Made by a program: the position numbers and the translations under genes. From GCA-2683825 sp965662355 (lineage in GTDB: Bacteria; Planctomycetota; UBA1135; GCA-002686595): a DNA stretch of 64,000 bases. The notes under the pieces are model-generated. The model did no database searches, was not told the DNA's origin, and saw nothing but the letters and a program-made list of their open reading frames with translations. Location of the stretch: NCBI GenBank assembly GCA_965662355.1, contig CBFIHP010000020.1, forward strand, positions 22,870-86,869. The letters run 5' to 3'. Shown in pieces: positions 1 through 8,692 of the stretch (the stretch's first letter is position 1; every line of letters starts with the position of its first letter).

Positions 1-41
1 TCGATGCTCTGTACTGCAAGTTGTGTGGCGCGAAGATGTAG
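1..41 (+). CDS. C-terminal tail of a zinc-ribbon protein (partial)
   Basis: Only the last twelve codons are inside the window. The frame starting at base 3 reads DALYCKLCGAKM and then TAG at 39-41. The CxxCGAK ending is the usual form of a C-terminal zinc-ribbon half, so this is probably the 3' end of a real gene entering from the left. The rest of the protein, including any second CxxC pair, is outside the window, so no function can be given. It converges on the di-haem oxidoreductase gene that ends at 58. Confidence 0.45.
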   Translation, partial: DALYCKLCGAKM

Positions 42-57
42 GCCGAAACGACGCCTG

Positions 58-1485
58 TCATAGATCGCGGTTCGGCCGTTCCGGAACCCGTAGCGAGTTC
101 AGGAAGTAGAGCACATCGCTCTGTTGGGCCGGGGCGAGCTGGCGGAAAGAACCGGCGGCGTCGGTTCCCTCACCGCCGTGTGCCTCGATCGCCTCGCGCA
201 AGGTCAATGCGCGGCCATCGTGCAGGTAGGGAGCCGTATCTGCGATTCCCCAGAGTCGCGGCGTAATGAAATGGCGATCCAGCCGGTGACCGGTGGACTC
301 GGCCAGATCCGGGCCCATGTCGTGGCGTTTCAGATCGGAGAACATGGAGACCTGCAGGCCACCGTCGGAATGACGACGGAAGCCGGCCGGCTTTCCGCGC
401 AAGTCGACTCGCAAGAACACGTTCGCACCAGGGTCGGCTTCGATCTCGGGAAAGGCCAGCCCCAGACTCTCTGAACGCGTGCGGAGCTCGGGCACGTGGC
501 ACGTCGCACAGCCGATGGACGTGAACAGATCGGTACCACGTGCCTGACGTTGGCGGTCGTCCATGCGCACGGTCTCGGGTCGCTGACTCAGCACGGAGAA
601 GACGTGCAACACACTCAGCTCGCCCGGGAGGATCTCGTTCACAACACCATCGCCATCTGCATCGACATCGAAACCGACAGCTTCGGCCGGTTGCATGCCA
701 TGGTGGAACTGGAAGGCGTTGATACCGAAGGCCCGAACCGTGCTGTTGTCCCCCTTGCGACCAAACGGACGTACAACGAGATCCGCATCGACACCGACCA
801 CGAGGCTCGTATCGAATTCGCCCGTGTCCACGTCGAATGAGAGTTGTCCGAACGAAATGCCCTTCGTGACAAGGTCGACCGGGACCCCGGGACGTGTCCG
901 TGCAGTGTCCATCAGGGCCTGCAGCTCGGACGTCATTTCCTTGGCGACCAGCTCCACTCCTCCCGAGCCCCAGATGAACGGGGGGTTGATCATGCGCCCG
1001 TTGAAGAAGGCGAAACCATTGTTGCCCTCGTCATCGATATCGAGCTCGGTCGGGCCGGGCAAGGCGACCGCCGCGATACCGCCCACACCGCCGATGGCAA
1101 ACGTCGCTGGAATCGTGCGTGCGCTGAGGATCGCGTGACACTCGATGCAGGCCTGGGAATCCAGACCATTCACGCGCAGGAACGTGCCGTTGTCAGCCAT
1201 TGTCGGCCGCCCACCCGGGCTCGTGGGATCCAGCACGTTCATCGGTCCGTCGCCGAAGCCGTCCAGCTTGTTGAACAGCGTCGAGAAAATCCGCCTTCCC
1301 TCGCGTCGCAGCTCACGCAAGGAGTACCGGCCCGCGGCGACATCCGCCTGGTCGATCCGTTGCCCGAGGGCCGGGCCTTCCCCGGGCAGAGCGTCGTCCT
1401 CCTGGGCCGAGGTCGAAGCCGCCAGAGAATAGAAAAGGGCTAGAGCGAGGGCGCACGAGCGACGGAGATGCGGGGCATGGTGCAT
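58..1485 (-). CDS. Secreted di-haem oxidoreductase (DUF1111/DHOR family)
   Basis: A 475-residue protein with two c-type haem sites, CIECH in the first third and CATCH in the second half, followed by the family's late block (RLWGIADTAPYLHDGRA) and a C-terminal FLNSLR. This layout matches the di-haem oxidoreductase (DUF1111) family, distant relatives of bacterial cytochrome c peroxidases that act in the periplasm; the electron partner and substrate are not known. The ATG at 1485 is preferred because it gives a compact signal peptide (RRSCALALALFYSLAAST, cut near AQ-ED); an upstream ATG at 1560 would add 25 residues in front of it. It is a single gene facing the UxaA pair, with a 60-base gap behind it. 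Confidence 0.8.
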   Translation of the reverse strand: MHHAPHLRRSCALALALFYSLAASTSAQEDDALPGEGPALGQRIDQADVAAGRYSLRELRREGRRIFSTLFNKLDGFGDGPMNVLDPTSPGGRPTMADNGTFLRVNGLDSQACIECHAILSARTIPATFAIGGVGGIAAVALPGPTELDIDDEGNNGFAFFNGRMINPPFIWGSGGVELVAKEMTSELQALMDTARTRPGVPVDLVTKGISFGQLSFDVDTGEFDTSLVVGVDADLVVRPFGRKGDNSTVRAFGINAFQFHHGMQPAEAVGFDVDADGDGVVNEILPGELSVLHVFSVLSQRPETVRMDDRQRQARGTDLFTSIGCATCHVPELRTRSESLGLAFPEIEADPGANVFLRVDLRGKPAGFRRHSDGGLQVSMFSDLKRHDMGPDLAESTGHRLDRHFITPRLWGIADTAPYLHDGRALTLREAIEAHGGEGTDAAGSFRQLAPAQQSDVLYFLNSLRVPERPNRDL

Positions 1486-1619
1486 AGGATTGAAATTGAG
1501 ACTTGACGCGAGGCTAAGGAACACACTCGGGAGCCTAGGCGAACTTCGGGCCGAGGTCAAACTAGGCCGAGATCACGGGGTAAACCCCAAGAAGCACAAC
1601 ACACGTTGACTCGTTTGCT

Positions 1620-2813
1620 TCAGCTCGTGGGCAGGCAGCTGGGGCCGAGCGGCTCGAAAGACTTATAGGTCAGAATGAACTCCTGATGGCCGAGCTTTTC
1701 CGAAACGGTCCTTTGACCCTGCGCGGTCTCGCAGATCTTCTCGAAGATCTCCCGCCCCACCTCATCGAGGGTCCCACGCCCCTCGAGAATACGGCCGGCA
1801 TCCACGTCCATGTCGTCCCCGAGACGGCGATACGTCTCCGGATTCGCACACACCTTGATGACCGGCGCGATGGCCGAGCCCACCACCGATCCGCGACCCG
1901 TAGTGAAGAGCGTCAGGTGCGCACCGCAGGCCATCAATTCGACGATCTCGGCGTTGTCCGAGATATTGGGAAACCCAAAACGCACCTCCCCATCGGGCAC
2001 GACATCGAGCAGATACAAACCGCCGTTGGGCGGTATGTCACCCGGTTTGATCAAACCCGAGATGGGCGCATCACCGCTCTTGCAATACGCGCCGAGCGAT
2101 TTCTCCTCGAGCGTCGTCAACCCGCCGACTGTATTGCCCACCGCGAAACTTCCGTGTCCGAGAACGTCGTAGTACGTCTTCGCCTTCGCCACGCTCTCGA
2201 TGATCTCATTGCCGAGCTCTTTCGAAACGGCGCGGGAGGCCATGTGCTCCTCGCACCCGATCAGCTCGCCGGTCTCCTCGAAGATCGCGGTCGCCCCTTC
2301 CTTGATCAGGAGATCGAAAGCCCGGCCGACGGCGGGATTGGCGCTCAATCCACTCGTCCCGTCGGAACCTCCACAGATCGTCGCTACACACAACTCGGAG
2401 AACTCCATCGGAACGCTCTGCGCTTCGTCTAGCCGTGTCCGCACGGCCTCGACCCACTTCTTCCCGGCCTCGACGGTCGAACGGGTACCCCCGTCTCTCT
2501 GGATGATGAGCGTGTCCACCGGCCGGCCCGTGGCCTCGACCGTCTCGCGCAAGCGGTTTCGATCAAAGCTCTCACAACCGAGCGACACGAGCAGTACCGC
2601 ACCCACATTTGGATGTGTGCCGAGCTGCTCCATCACGCGATGGGCATAGCCGTTCGGAAAACACCCCGGGAATCCGATCAAGTGCACATCGCGGTCGCGG
2701 AACGGCATCACGATTTCCCGCGCCACATGGTGGGCGCACTCCACCAGATACGCGACGACGATGACATTGCGAATCCCCTTGCGGCCATCCGAACGCAGGT
2801 ATCCCTTCATCAT
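1620..2813 (-). CDS. UxaA-family dehydratase, large subunit
   Basis: A 397-residue protein of the altronate/galactarate dehydratase C-terminal family. It begins at the typical block GYLRSDGRKGIRN and carries conserved cysteine-containing blocks (GFPGCFPNGYAH, SLGCES, ICGGSDGTSGL, IGCEEHM) that in this family help bind the metal or Fe-S centre, plus GHGSFAVGNTVGGLTT and FTTGRGSVVG. The family removes water (UxaA: D-altronate to 2-keto-3-deoxygluconate) or sulfite (SuyB of sulfolactate lyase). The small SAF subunit is encoded just upstream, with ATGA overlap at 2810-2813, so the two are translated together. A split small/large arrangement fits both UxaA and SuyAB; the substrate cannot be told from sequence alone. 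No transporter or uronate gene lies beside it. Confidence 0.85.
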   Translation of the reverse strand: MMKGYLRSDGRKGIRNVIVVAYLVECAHHVAREIVMPFRDRDVHLIGFPGCFPNGYAHRVMEQLGTHPNVGAVLLVSLGCESFDRNRLRETVEATGRPVDTLIIQRDGGTRSTVEAGKKWVEAVRTRLDEAQSVPMEFSELCVATICGGSDGTSGLSANPAVGRAFDLLIKEGATAIFEETGELIGCEEHMASRAVSKELGNEIIESVAKAKTYYDVLGHGSFAVGNTVGGLTTLEEKSLGAYCKSGDAPISGLIKPGDIPPNGGLYLLDVVPDGEVRFGFPNISDNAEIVELMACGAHLTLFTTGRGSVVGSAIAPVIKVCANPETYRRLGDDMDVDAGRILEGRGTLDEVGREIFEKICETAQGQRTVSEKLGHQEFILTYKSFEPLGPSCLPTS

Positions 2814-3106
2814 CGCAGCCCCTTCCCTCTTCCGTCCGAGGGCAGATAGTCGGACTCCAGGTTGTGCGTATGCACGTGCTCCCCGACAGCGATATCGCAG
2901 ATCGCGGATCCGATGGAGGCTCCATACTTGAGGACCTTGCGGCCCTTCTGGATGGGCAAGACAGCGACCTTATGCCCTACCGGGATGGAGGCCCGAATTT
3001 GCAACGTGCCCTCCTGGAAGGGGACGACGTCGCCCGCCTGAAGAGAACGCGTCGCCGCGCAAACGTTGTCTCGGGGCGAGAGATGGAGCAGGGGCGAGTG
3101 GGTCAT
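2810..3106 (-). CDS. UxaA-family dehydratase, SAF-domain small subunit
   Basis: A 98-residue SAF-domain protein. The sequence has the usual features of the family: HLSPRDNVCAATRSL near the start, then IPVGHKVAVLPIQKG, and a C-terminal GEHVHTHNLES containing the His-x-His-Asn motif of altronate dehydratase and sulfolactate lyase small subunits. Its TGA overlaps the ATG of the large subunit, so it is the first gene of a two-gene operon. It is the partner of the large subunit in one enzyme. Possible substrates are D-altronate, galactarate-like sugar acids or 3-sulfolactate. Confidence 0.85.
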   Translation of the reverse strand: MTHSPLLHLSPRDNVCAATRSLQAGDVVPFQEGTLQIRASIPVGHKVAVLPIQKGRKVLKYGASIGSAICDIAVGEHVHTHNLESDYLPSDGRGKGLR

Positions 3107-3200
3107 GGGCAGGGCCAGTGATAAGGGGATCCGGATCTCCCGTCCAGCCCGCTTTCACCCCTTCTATCCTCTCTTGACCCGATGTCCCCACAACGACGAG

Positions 3201-3238
3201 AAAAGCGCCCTGGAGAGGAGGTTCTCCAAGGCGCCTTT
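3201..3238 (-). terminator. Rho-independent terminator, probably two-way
   Basis: On the minus strand a 14-15 bp stem (AAAGGCGCCTTGGAG with CTCCAGGGCGCTTT, two G-T wobbles) closes an 8-base loop and is followed by TTTTCTC. It lies 57 bases past the stop of the small double-glycine peptide gene. The plus-strand version also ends in a short T run, so it may also stop transcripts going rightwards. Confidence 0.75.
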
Positions 3239-3294
3239 GTCTCGGAAACAGAAGCTTTCGGCGATCCGAATCGCCGTGTTCGTTGGCTTGAATG

Positions 3295-3489
3295 CTAGCC
3301 CTGAAGAGGCCCGTCATTTGTGGTTCCGACATGGCCATCCTGCCCGGGGACCGTATCACCCGAGAGGTTCCCAGCGCCCATGTCGCCTGCGTCGCCGAGC
3401 CTGCTGGGGTCGACTTGCGCGGCTCGCAGACCGCCCGTGACCTCTTCGAGTTCTGCATCCGTAAGCGCGTCTTGCTTTTCGTTCTTCAT
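3295..3489 (-). CDS. Small peptide with double-glycine (bacteriocin-type) leader
   Basis: A 64-residue protein. Its first 20 residues end in LTDAELEEVTGG, which is the classic form of a double-glycine leader (a short acidic helix ending in GG) recognised by C39-type peptidase/ABC exporters. The remaining 44 residues are hydrophilic, rich in Gly and Asp, and contain no Cys, so a lanthipeptide or disulfide bacteriocin is unlikely. The ATG at 3489 follows GGAG with about 7 bases spacing (TGGAGTCGAACG), and a strong terminator follows the stop; both support a real, separately transcribed gene. No exporter, peptidase or modification enzyme is in the window. The precursor role is inferred from the leader alone. 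Confidence 0.6.
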   Translation of the reverse strand: MKNEKQDALTDAELEEVTGGLRAAQVDPSRLGDAGDMGAGNLSGDTVPGQDGHVGTTNDGPLQG

Positions 3490-3625
3490 CGTTCGACTCC
3501 AGTTGATGATTTTGGTTGGCTTGAACAGGCGTGCGCGCCTGGTGACATCCCCAAACAGGGGGAGAAAACCCAAAGCCGTACTCGGGAATGCAGAAAAACT
3601 TGGAACTCGATTACGTGAGTGATCC

Positions 3626-4123
3626 ATGAACCCAAACATCGACACGACCCTGTTCGCTGGGCGTGGCGCCGATGTGCGTCACTTCGTCAAGGAAACCACG
3701 ATTGCAGCGCCCTGTTCCGAGGTTTACGCCGCATGGAGCGACGCGACGCAATTCACTCACACGTATGACTCCGGTGATCCCGGGCAAAGCGAACTTGCAG
3801 CGAACATCGAGCTCGAGATCGGTGGACGCTACGAGTGGCTCTGGGACGGCAAGCTGGGCAGCAACGGCTGCCAGGTCCTCAGCTACATCCCCGGGCGCAT
3901 GATCTCGTTCAGCTGGAACGCCCCACCGACCCAGCCGGAGAGTCGCGCGCGCCACACCTGGGTCGTCGTCGAGCTGGAATCGCTATCCGCGCTCGAGACG
4001 GCCGTGCGGCTGACCCACCTGGGCTTCGGAAGGGCACCCCACTGGGACGAGACGCACGACTACTTCTCCCAGGCCTGGGAGCACGTGCTCCGGCAGTTCA
4101 AGAAGGGGCTCGAATCCGACTGA
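3626..4123 (+). CDS. SRPBCC/START-like (AHSA1-type) domain protein
   Basis: A 165-residue protein with the helix-grip fold pattern of the AHSA1/SRPBCC group: a first strand FVKETTIAAPCSEVYAAWSD, a central acidic-aromatic block (GGRYEWLWDG), ISFSWNAP, and a last helix YFSQAWEHVLRQFKKGLES. Members bind hydrophobic ligands or act as Hsp90 co-chaperone-like proteins, so the ligand is unknown. It is transcribed away from the double-glycine peptide gene; the shared 136-base space probably holds both promoters. It stands alone on this strand. Confidence 0.75.
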   Translation: MNPNIDTTLFAGRGADVRHFVKETTIAAPCSEVYAAWSDATQFTHTYDSGDPGQSELAANIELEIGGRYEWLWDGKLGSNGCQVLSYIPGRMISFSWNAPPTQPESRARHTWVVVELESLSALETAVRLTHLGFGRAPHWDETHDYFSQAWEHVLRQFKKGLESD

Positions 4124-4168
4124 TTCGCGACGCTCAGACGCTAGCGCCGTAGGTCGTCGCTCGCCGGC

Positions 4169-6226
4169 TCAGTCCGAGCGGCGAAGCGAGACCAAGCACA
4201 TGAGTCCGAGGAGTGAAAGGATCGCGGCACCGGCAACGGCGCTCTGAACACCCGCCGAGAGATCGAGACCGAGTCCCTCGATCTTCTGTCCGCCACGGAG
4301 TGCGACCCAGATGGCGAGACAGACCCCGGCAAGGCCGCCACCGCCCACCAGTCCGGAGCCGAACAGAACTCCGCGTTCACGTCGTCGATTGCTTTCCTTT
4401 TCGGATTGTTTGCGCGTAACGAGAAAGCGGGCAAGTCCGCCGAGGAACACGGCACCCATCGTCGATAGCGGGAGGTAGATCCCGACGGCGAAGGCCAGTA
4501 CCGGAATATTGAAAGGCAGTGCGGCCAGCACGAGCCCCGCTCCGATGAAGATCAAGGGCCAGGGCAGACTCTGCTCGAGCACACCGTCGATCACGAGCTT
4601 CATCAAAACCGCCTGGGGCGCCGGCAGCTCCGCCCCACCGAGGCCGCCTTCGACATTCTCGTGCAAGAGCATGACGACCAAGGCCACGACCCCGGCCGAG
4701 GTGATCACGCCGACGAGCTCGCCGATCTGTTGCAAGCGCGGCGTCGCCCCCAGCAGATACCCGGTCTTCAGGTCTTGCGATGTGTCGCCGGCGATCGATG
4801 CGGCGATGCAAACAACGGTGCCCACCATGAGGGCCGTGGCCTTGCCGAAGTCATCGGTCCAGCCCATCAAGAGAAACAGCGTACTCGTCCCGAGCAACGT
4901 CGCGATTGTCATACCCGAGGTCGGGTTCGAGGTAACCCCCACCAAACCGACGATGCGCGAGCTGACCGTCACGAAGAAGAAGGCGAAGATCGCAATCGCG
5001 ATGGCGGCGACTCCACGCACAGCGACCGAATCGATGAACCCGAGGATTCCGGGTACGAAGGTCAGCACACCGAGGATGGCCAGCAAGAAGAGGCCGACCG
5101 TCTTGATGGAAAGATCGAGATCGAAGCGACTCTCGGCCTCTCCGCTGCCTTTGCGTAGTTGTCCGAGCCCGATTCGAAACGACTCGATCATCGTGGGAAT
5201 CGACTTGATCAAAGTGATGATGCCGGCCATGGCGACAGCACCTGCACCGATGTAGCGCACGTAGCGGTTCCAGATCGCGGAACTCGACATGTCACGAATC
5301 AGGGCCTCCGTCTCCGGAAAAACAGGAGCGGTCTTGTCCGCGCCCCAGAGGGCGATGCCCGGAATGAGAATCAAGGCCGATAAAAGGCCACCGGCCACCA
5401 TCACGCTCGCGATGCGGATGCCGAGGATGTAGCCGACACCGATCAGCGCCGGGGAAACATTCGCCGCGAGCTCCGGGCGAGCGGCCACGTTGCCGCTGAA
5501 CGGCAAGGCCAACTTGAACTTCCCCGCAACTACCTTCAGCCCGTCGGTCAAGATCTTGACGAAGACTCCGACGCCAAGCCCCAGAAAAACGGGCGAGGCC
5601 TGCTTGGTGGAAGCCTGGGACGCGACGAGCACTTCGGCACATGCAAGGCCCTCGGGATAGGGCAAGCGGCCGTGCTCCTTCTTGATCAGGTAACGGCGCA
5701 GAGGAATCATCGCCAGCACTCCGATCAACCCACCGCACATGCCCAAGAGGCTCAGCTGGCGCCACGCTGGGGACATGCCCCACATGAACAGGGCTGGCAC
5801 GGTGAAGAGCATTCCGGAGGCCACGGACGAACTCGCCGAGCCGATCGTCTGCGACATGTTCGCCTCGAGGATGTTGCTCTGCGCACCGAAGGCGCGAAGC
5901 AACCGGAAGACGACCACCGTCAATACAGCCACGGGAATCGAAGTGCTGATCGTGAGACCGGCCTTCAGACCCAGGTAGGTGTTGGCGGCACCGAAGAGCA
6001 TCCCGAGCAGCGCTCCCGAGAGAATCGCCTTGAGCGTCAGCTCGGTGTACGTCTTGCCGTGGGTCAGGGGGACGTACTCCTCCCCCGGCCTCATCTCGTA
6101 TGCCGTCGGCGGCAGCTTCCCCTCGCTCATTCGCAGCTTCTCCTCATCAACCTCTCCTACGGGCGACGTTAGCTCAGCGCTGGCATTGTAGGGAGTGCGG
6201 GGCAATCTTTCCGGGTTCCCAGGCAT
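4169..6226 (-). CDS. OPT-family oligopeptide transporter
   Basis: A 685-residue inner-membrane protein with about 14-16 hydrophobic segments. The first conserved block (YVPLTHGKTYTELTLKAIL...GANTYLGLKAGLTISTSIP) and the later EANMSQTIGSASSSVASGM, RRYLIKKEHGRLPYPEG and NPTSGMTIATLLG are hallmarks of the OPT family, which takes up oligopeptides or metal-chelate complexes with protons. The ATG at 6226 was preferred because the predicted protein then starts with the usual short hydrophilic tail; the same frame is open to an ATG at 6289, which would add a 21-residue basic extension. It is a single gene, divergent from the membrane protein at 6364. Confidence 0.85.
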   Translation of the reverse strand: MPGNPERLPRTPYNASAELTSPVGEVDEEKLRMSEGKLPPTAYEMRPGEEYVPLTHGKTYTELTLKAILSGALLGMLFGAANTYLGLKAGLTISTSIPVAVLTVVVFRLLRAFGAQSNILEANMSQTIGSASSSVASGMLFTVPALFMWGMSPAWRQLSLLGMCGGLIGVLAMIPLRRYLIKKEHGRLPYPEGLACAEVLVASQASTKQASPVFLGLGVGVFVKILTDGLKVVAGKFKLALPFSGNVAARPELAANVSPALIGVGYILGIRIASVMVAGGLLSALILIPGIALWGADKTAPVFPETEALIRDMSSSAIWNRYVRYIGAGAVAMAGIITLIKSIPTMIESFRIGLGQLRKGSGEAESRFDLDLSIKTVGLFLLAILGVLTFVPGILGFIDSVAVRGVAAIAIAIFAFFFVTVSSRIVGLVGVTSNPTSGMTIATLLGTSTLFLLMGWTDDFGKATALMVGTVVCIAASIAGDTSQDLKTGYLLGATPRLQQIGELVGVITSAGVVALVVMLLHENVEGGLGGAELPAPQAVLMKLVIDGVLEQSLPWPLIFIGAGLVLAALPFNIPVLAFAVGIYLPLSTMGAVFLGGLARFLVTRKQSEKESNRRRERGVLFGSGLVGGGGLAGVCLAIWVALRGGQKIEGLGLDLSAGVQSAVAGAAILSLLGLMCLVSLRRSD

Positions 6227-6363
6227 CGGTCGCAGCTTTTTCCAATGGAGCCACCCGAACCTGAGGGCTAAGGGGAAAAGCGCCGCCAAGCGTCCGCATG
6301 CATCGGGGTTGCCCGACGCGTCGCTTTTCAGGGTGGTAGCGTTCCTTATGTAGAGAACCGTCG

Positions 6364-7239
6364 ATGAACGCTGAACCGAACACGAAGAACGCCGGGGCCA
6401 GCCCCGGAACCGGCACGACCGAAGGCAGCGGCTTCCCTGCGCCCCGTCAGACGGCCACGCCGGGTGAAGATCGAGATACCGAGCGCCCTAGCAAAACCAA
6501 CGGCAAGACCAACGCTGAAAGCGACGTGGAAGAGCGCGCTCCGCTGCCCAAACGGGTGCGCCTGTCGATCGAACGCACCTGGGAGGAAGCCCAGAAGCTC
6601 TCGGAGTCGATTCTCGATGTGTTCGTCGTTCCCCCCAGCGGTTTCGCTGCAACGGCAATCGGCTGGATCACGACATGCTTTTTCTTTGCGGTCAGCCTCG
6701 CAGTCGGCGGCGTACTCGGACTCGGTGCGCTCGTCCTGTTCGTCGGGCTGGAGTGCCTCGTGGCCCTTGCCTACGCCTATCCGGCGGCGCTCTTTCTGCT
6801 GTCCGTCGCCGGCGGAATCGTTCCGCCACTCGTGCTCTACTGGGGCATCCACGTGATCTTCGGGATCGAAGGACCCTGGGGTGCCTGGGGCTTCTATCCG
6901 CTGATTCTCAGTGGGGCCTGGGGTTCCTACTATTACTGGCGCTTCGGTCGCGTCATCTCCACGACCGGTGACGGCGTGCTCGCCTTCTACCGGGGCGCGG
7001 CGCCCAAGGCGGGTGAGGTCTTCGGTTTGCCGTTCCTCATGCTCTCGGGAGTCTGGGACGTGCTGAAGCTCGTCTTTGGACTGTTCCGGGCCACGACACG
7101 AGAGTTCTTCAAATTGTTCCTCGGGCGCAAGCCCACCCAACCGGGAGCCCGTGTGGACAACGGGGTGCAAAACGGGGCGAGTGACGGCAATGGATCGAAG
7201 GCTTCCGATCGGCCTGGGAACGGGACCGGCGCTCCCTAG
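6364..7239 (+). CDS. Membrane protein of unknown function with charged tails
   Basis: A 291-residue protein that I do not recognise. Residues 1-80 are hydrophilic and low-complexity (Thr, Gly, Asn, Glu), followed by roughly four to six membrane segments between residues 98 and 205 (for example GWITTCFFFAVSLAVGG and YPAALFLLSVAGG), then an amphipathic stretch VFGLFRATTREFFKLFLGRK and a Gly/Asn/Asp-rich end. The pattern resembles membrane proteins that anchor a complex rather than transporters. It reads towards the selenoprotein gene, with a 161-base gap that probably holds that gene's promoter. Confidence 0.6.
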   Translation: MNAEPNTKNAGASPGTGTTEGSGFPAPRQTATPGEDRDTERPSKTNGKTNAESDVEERAPLPKRVRLSIERTWEEAQKLSESILDVFVVPPSGFAATAIGWITTCFFFAVSLAVGGVLGLGALVLFVGLECLVALAYAYPAALFLLSVAGGIVPPLVLYWGIHVIFGIEGPWGAWGFYPLILSGAWGSYYYWRFGRVISTTGDGVLAFYRGAAPKAGEVFGLPFLMLSGVWDVLKLVFGLFRATTREFFKLFLGRKPTQPGARVDNGVQNGASDGNGSKASDRPGNGTGAP

Positions 7240-7400
7240 GGGTCGCCCGTTCTAAATCGGGGTCGCAAGGGCGTAAAAACCGGCCCCTCTGCCGACGGAG
7301 AAGCGAAAAGAATCGCCGCTCGCGCGCGTCCTTGCTTCAATTCGGGGGACAGGGCCCGTTGGCCCTGCTGGAAGCCCCCTCTCCCTCTGGAGAATCGGAC

Positions 7401-8522
7401 ATGAAAGCACTGCTACTGACCGCGCTGTTCCTGCCGGTTGCGCTCGCTTCGACGACAGGCCCGGAAGACGCTCGCTCCGAGTACCGACGCCTGACCAAGG
7501 AGTACGCCAAAGCCACCAAGGAATACGAACGTGACCTGGAGCGAAACACGGAAGCGCTCACCAAGGAGGAAGTCGCCGAGTACGAGGCCGACTGGAATCC
7601 GAACCATGCGTATGTCGAGCTGTTCGCCGAGCAGGGGGCCCTGTTTGCCGGGTCGGACAATGCAGTGATGTTTCTCGAATGGATCGTCAAGTACGCGATG
7701 ATGGACGGTGACGTGCTGTCGGCTGCGTGCGACCAAGCACTCGCCACATTGCTCGATCACCACCGCGACAACGAAGGCTTCCGCTCGACGATCTCCAACG
7801 CCGGGTACATGTCCTTCCAGCTCACGAAGCAGAGGGTCCTGGCCATTCTCGCCCGCGTAATCGACTATGGCGACGAGGAGCTGAGCCTGTCCGCCTTCTT
7901 CTCCCGCGGGGTTGCCTACTCGGACCGCGACGCGACAAAGGACGACAGAGAGTTCGCCATGTCCGCTTTCAAGCGCGTCATCGAACTTGCACCCGACAGC
8001 ACCCTGGCCAAGACGGCAAACGGCTACATCTTCGAGATGGAGAACCTGCAGATCGGCAACATCGCGCCGGACATTCAGGGTCCCGACCTCGACGGCGTGA
8101 GCTTTCGCCTGTCCGACTATCGCGGCAAGGTCGTCTTCCTGGACTTCTGGGGTGACTGGTGACCCCCTTGCCGGGCCATGTACCCACACGAGCGGTCGCT
8201 CGTCGAAAAACTCGCCAACGAACCCTTCGCGCTGATCGGCGTCAATAGCGACGCGGATCTCGCCAAGCTGCGCCCGCGGCTCGAAGAAGAGAAGATCACC
8301 TGGCGCAGCTTCTGGAACGGTGAAGGGGGAACCCAAGGCAACATCGCGGAAAGCTGGAACATCACCGGCTGGCCGACGGTCTACCTCCTCGATGGTGAGG
8401 GACGCATCCGCTACAAGAACGTGCGCGGAGACGAGCTCGACAAAGCGCTCGCGCAACTCCTCGCAGAATTGAAGGGCGAGCCCGTTTCCGAAGAAGAGGG
8501 CCCCGTTCAAAAAGGGCTGTAA
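7401..8522 (+). CDS. Selenoprotein: secreted TlpA/redoxin-like thiol oxidoreductase with U-P-P-C site
   Basis: Read through the TGA at 8160-8162 as selenocysteine, this gene makes 373 residues. Residues 1-17 look like a signal peptide; residues 25-60 are a Glu/Lys-rich coiled coil (RRLTKEYAKATKEYERDLER); residues 60-215 are an all-helical region of unknown family. A redoxin/TlpA domain starts near residue 218 (IGNIAPDIQGPDLDG), runs into FLDFWGDW-U254-P-P-C257 and contains the cis-proline motif GWPTVYLLD. Relatives have WCxxC here, so the TGA lies exactly at the first active-site Cys and the frame stays open for 119 more codons of good thioredoxin-fold sequence. The ATG at 7401 has GGAG 8 bases upstream. 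It probably reduces or isomerises disulfides outside the cytoplasm. A plain stop would leave a useless 253-residue stub. Confidence 0.9.
8188..8203 (+). promoter_or_regulatory. SECIS-like hairpin after the selenocysteine codon
   Basis: Six base pairs, ACGAGC with GCTCGT, close a GGTC tetraloop. The loop begins 32 bases after the TGA, inside the roughly 16-37 base range described for bacterial SECIS elements. GGUC is also the SelB-contact sequence in the apical loop of E. coli fdhF. The stem lies within the coding sequence, as expected in bacteria. The stem is short and no bulged U was identified, so the fold should be computed. Confidence 0.6.
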
Positions 8523-8655
8523 GAGGGCTCGAAGCCGCCAAACCCACGGATTCCTGCGCGCGGTCCGACCCAAACCGGGATGCGACCGACGCCGTTCCGC
8601 GAAACCGATCTTCGGCCTGGAGTCCGGGGACTTGCTGGCGCAAAGAAGAGGCGAT

Positions 8656-8692
8656 ATGTGCCGCCATTCTAAGCCGTTTCAAGATGGCACAT
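8656..8692. repeat. Inverted repeat upstream of the sulfatase gene
   Basis: ATGTGCC at 8656-8662 and GGCACAT at 8686-8692 form a 7-base inverted repeat around a 23-base spacer, in the 277-base gap between the selenoprotein and the sulfatase. It could be an operator or a hairpin; there is no T run, so a terminator is unlikely. Nothing else is evident in this gap. Confidence 0.3.

Noticed and set aside
7350..7367. Hairpin CAGGGCC-CGTT-GGCCCTG before the selenoprotein start
   Set aside because: It has no T run and lies in the leader; bacterial SECIS elements lie after the UGA, so it was not called as one. It may still be a weak regulatory hairpin.
8160..8162. TGA as a plain stop or as a general code change
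   Set aside because: Other genes here use TGA as a true stop (for example mlaF, mlaD, argF' partner), so a code change is unlikely, and the continuation after 8162 is excellent thioredoxin-fold sequence.
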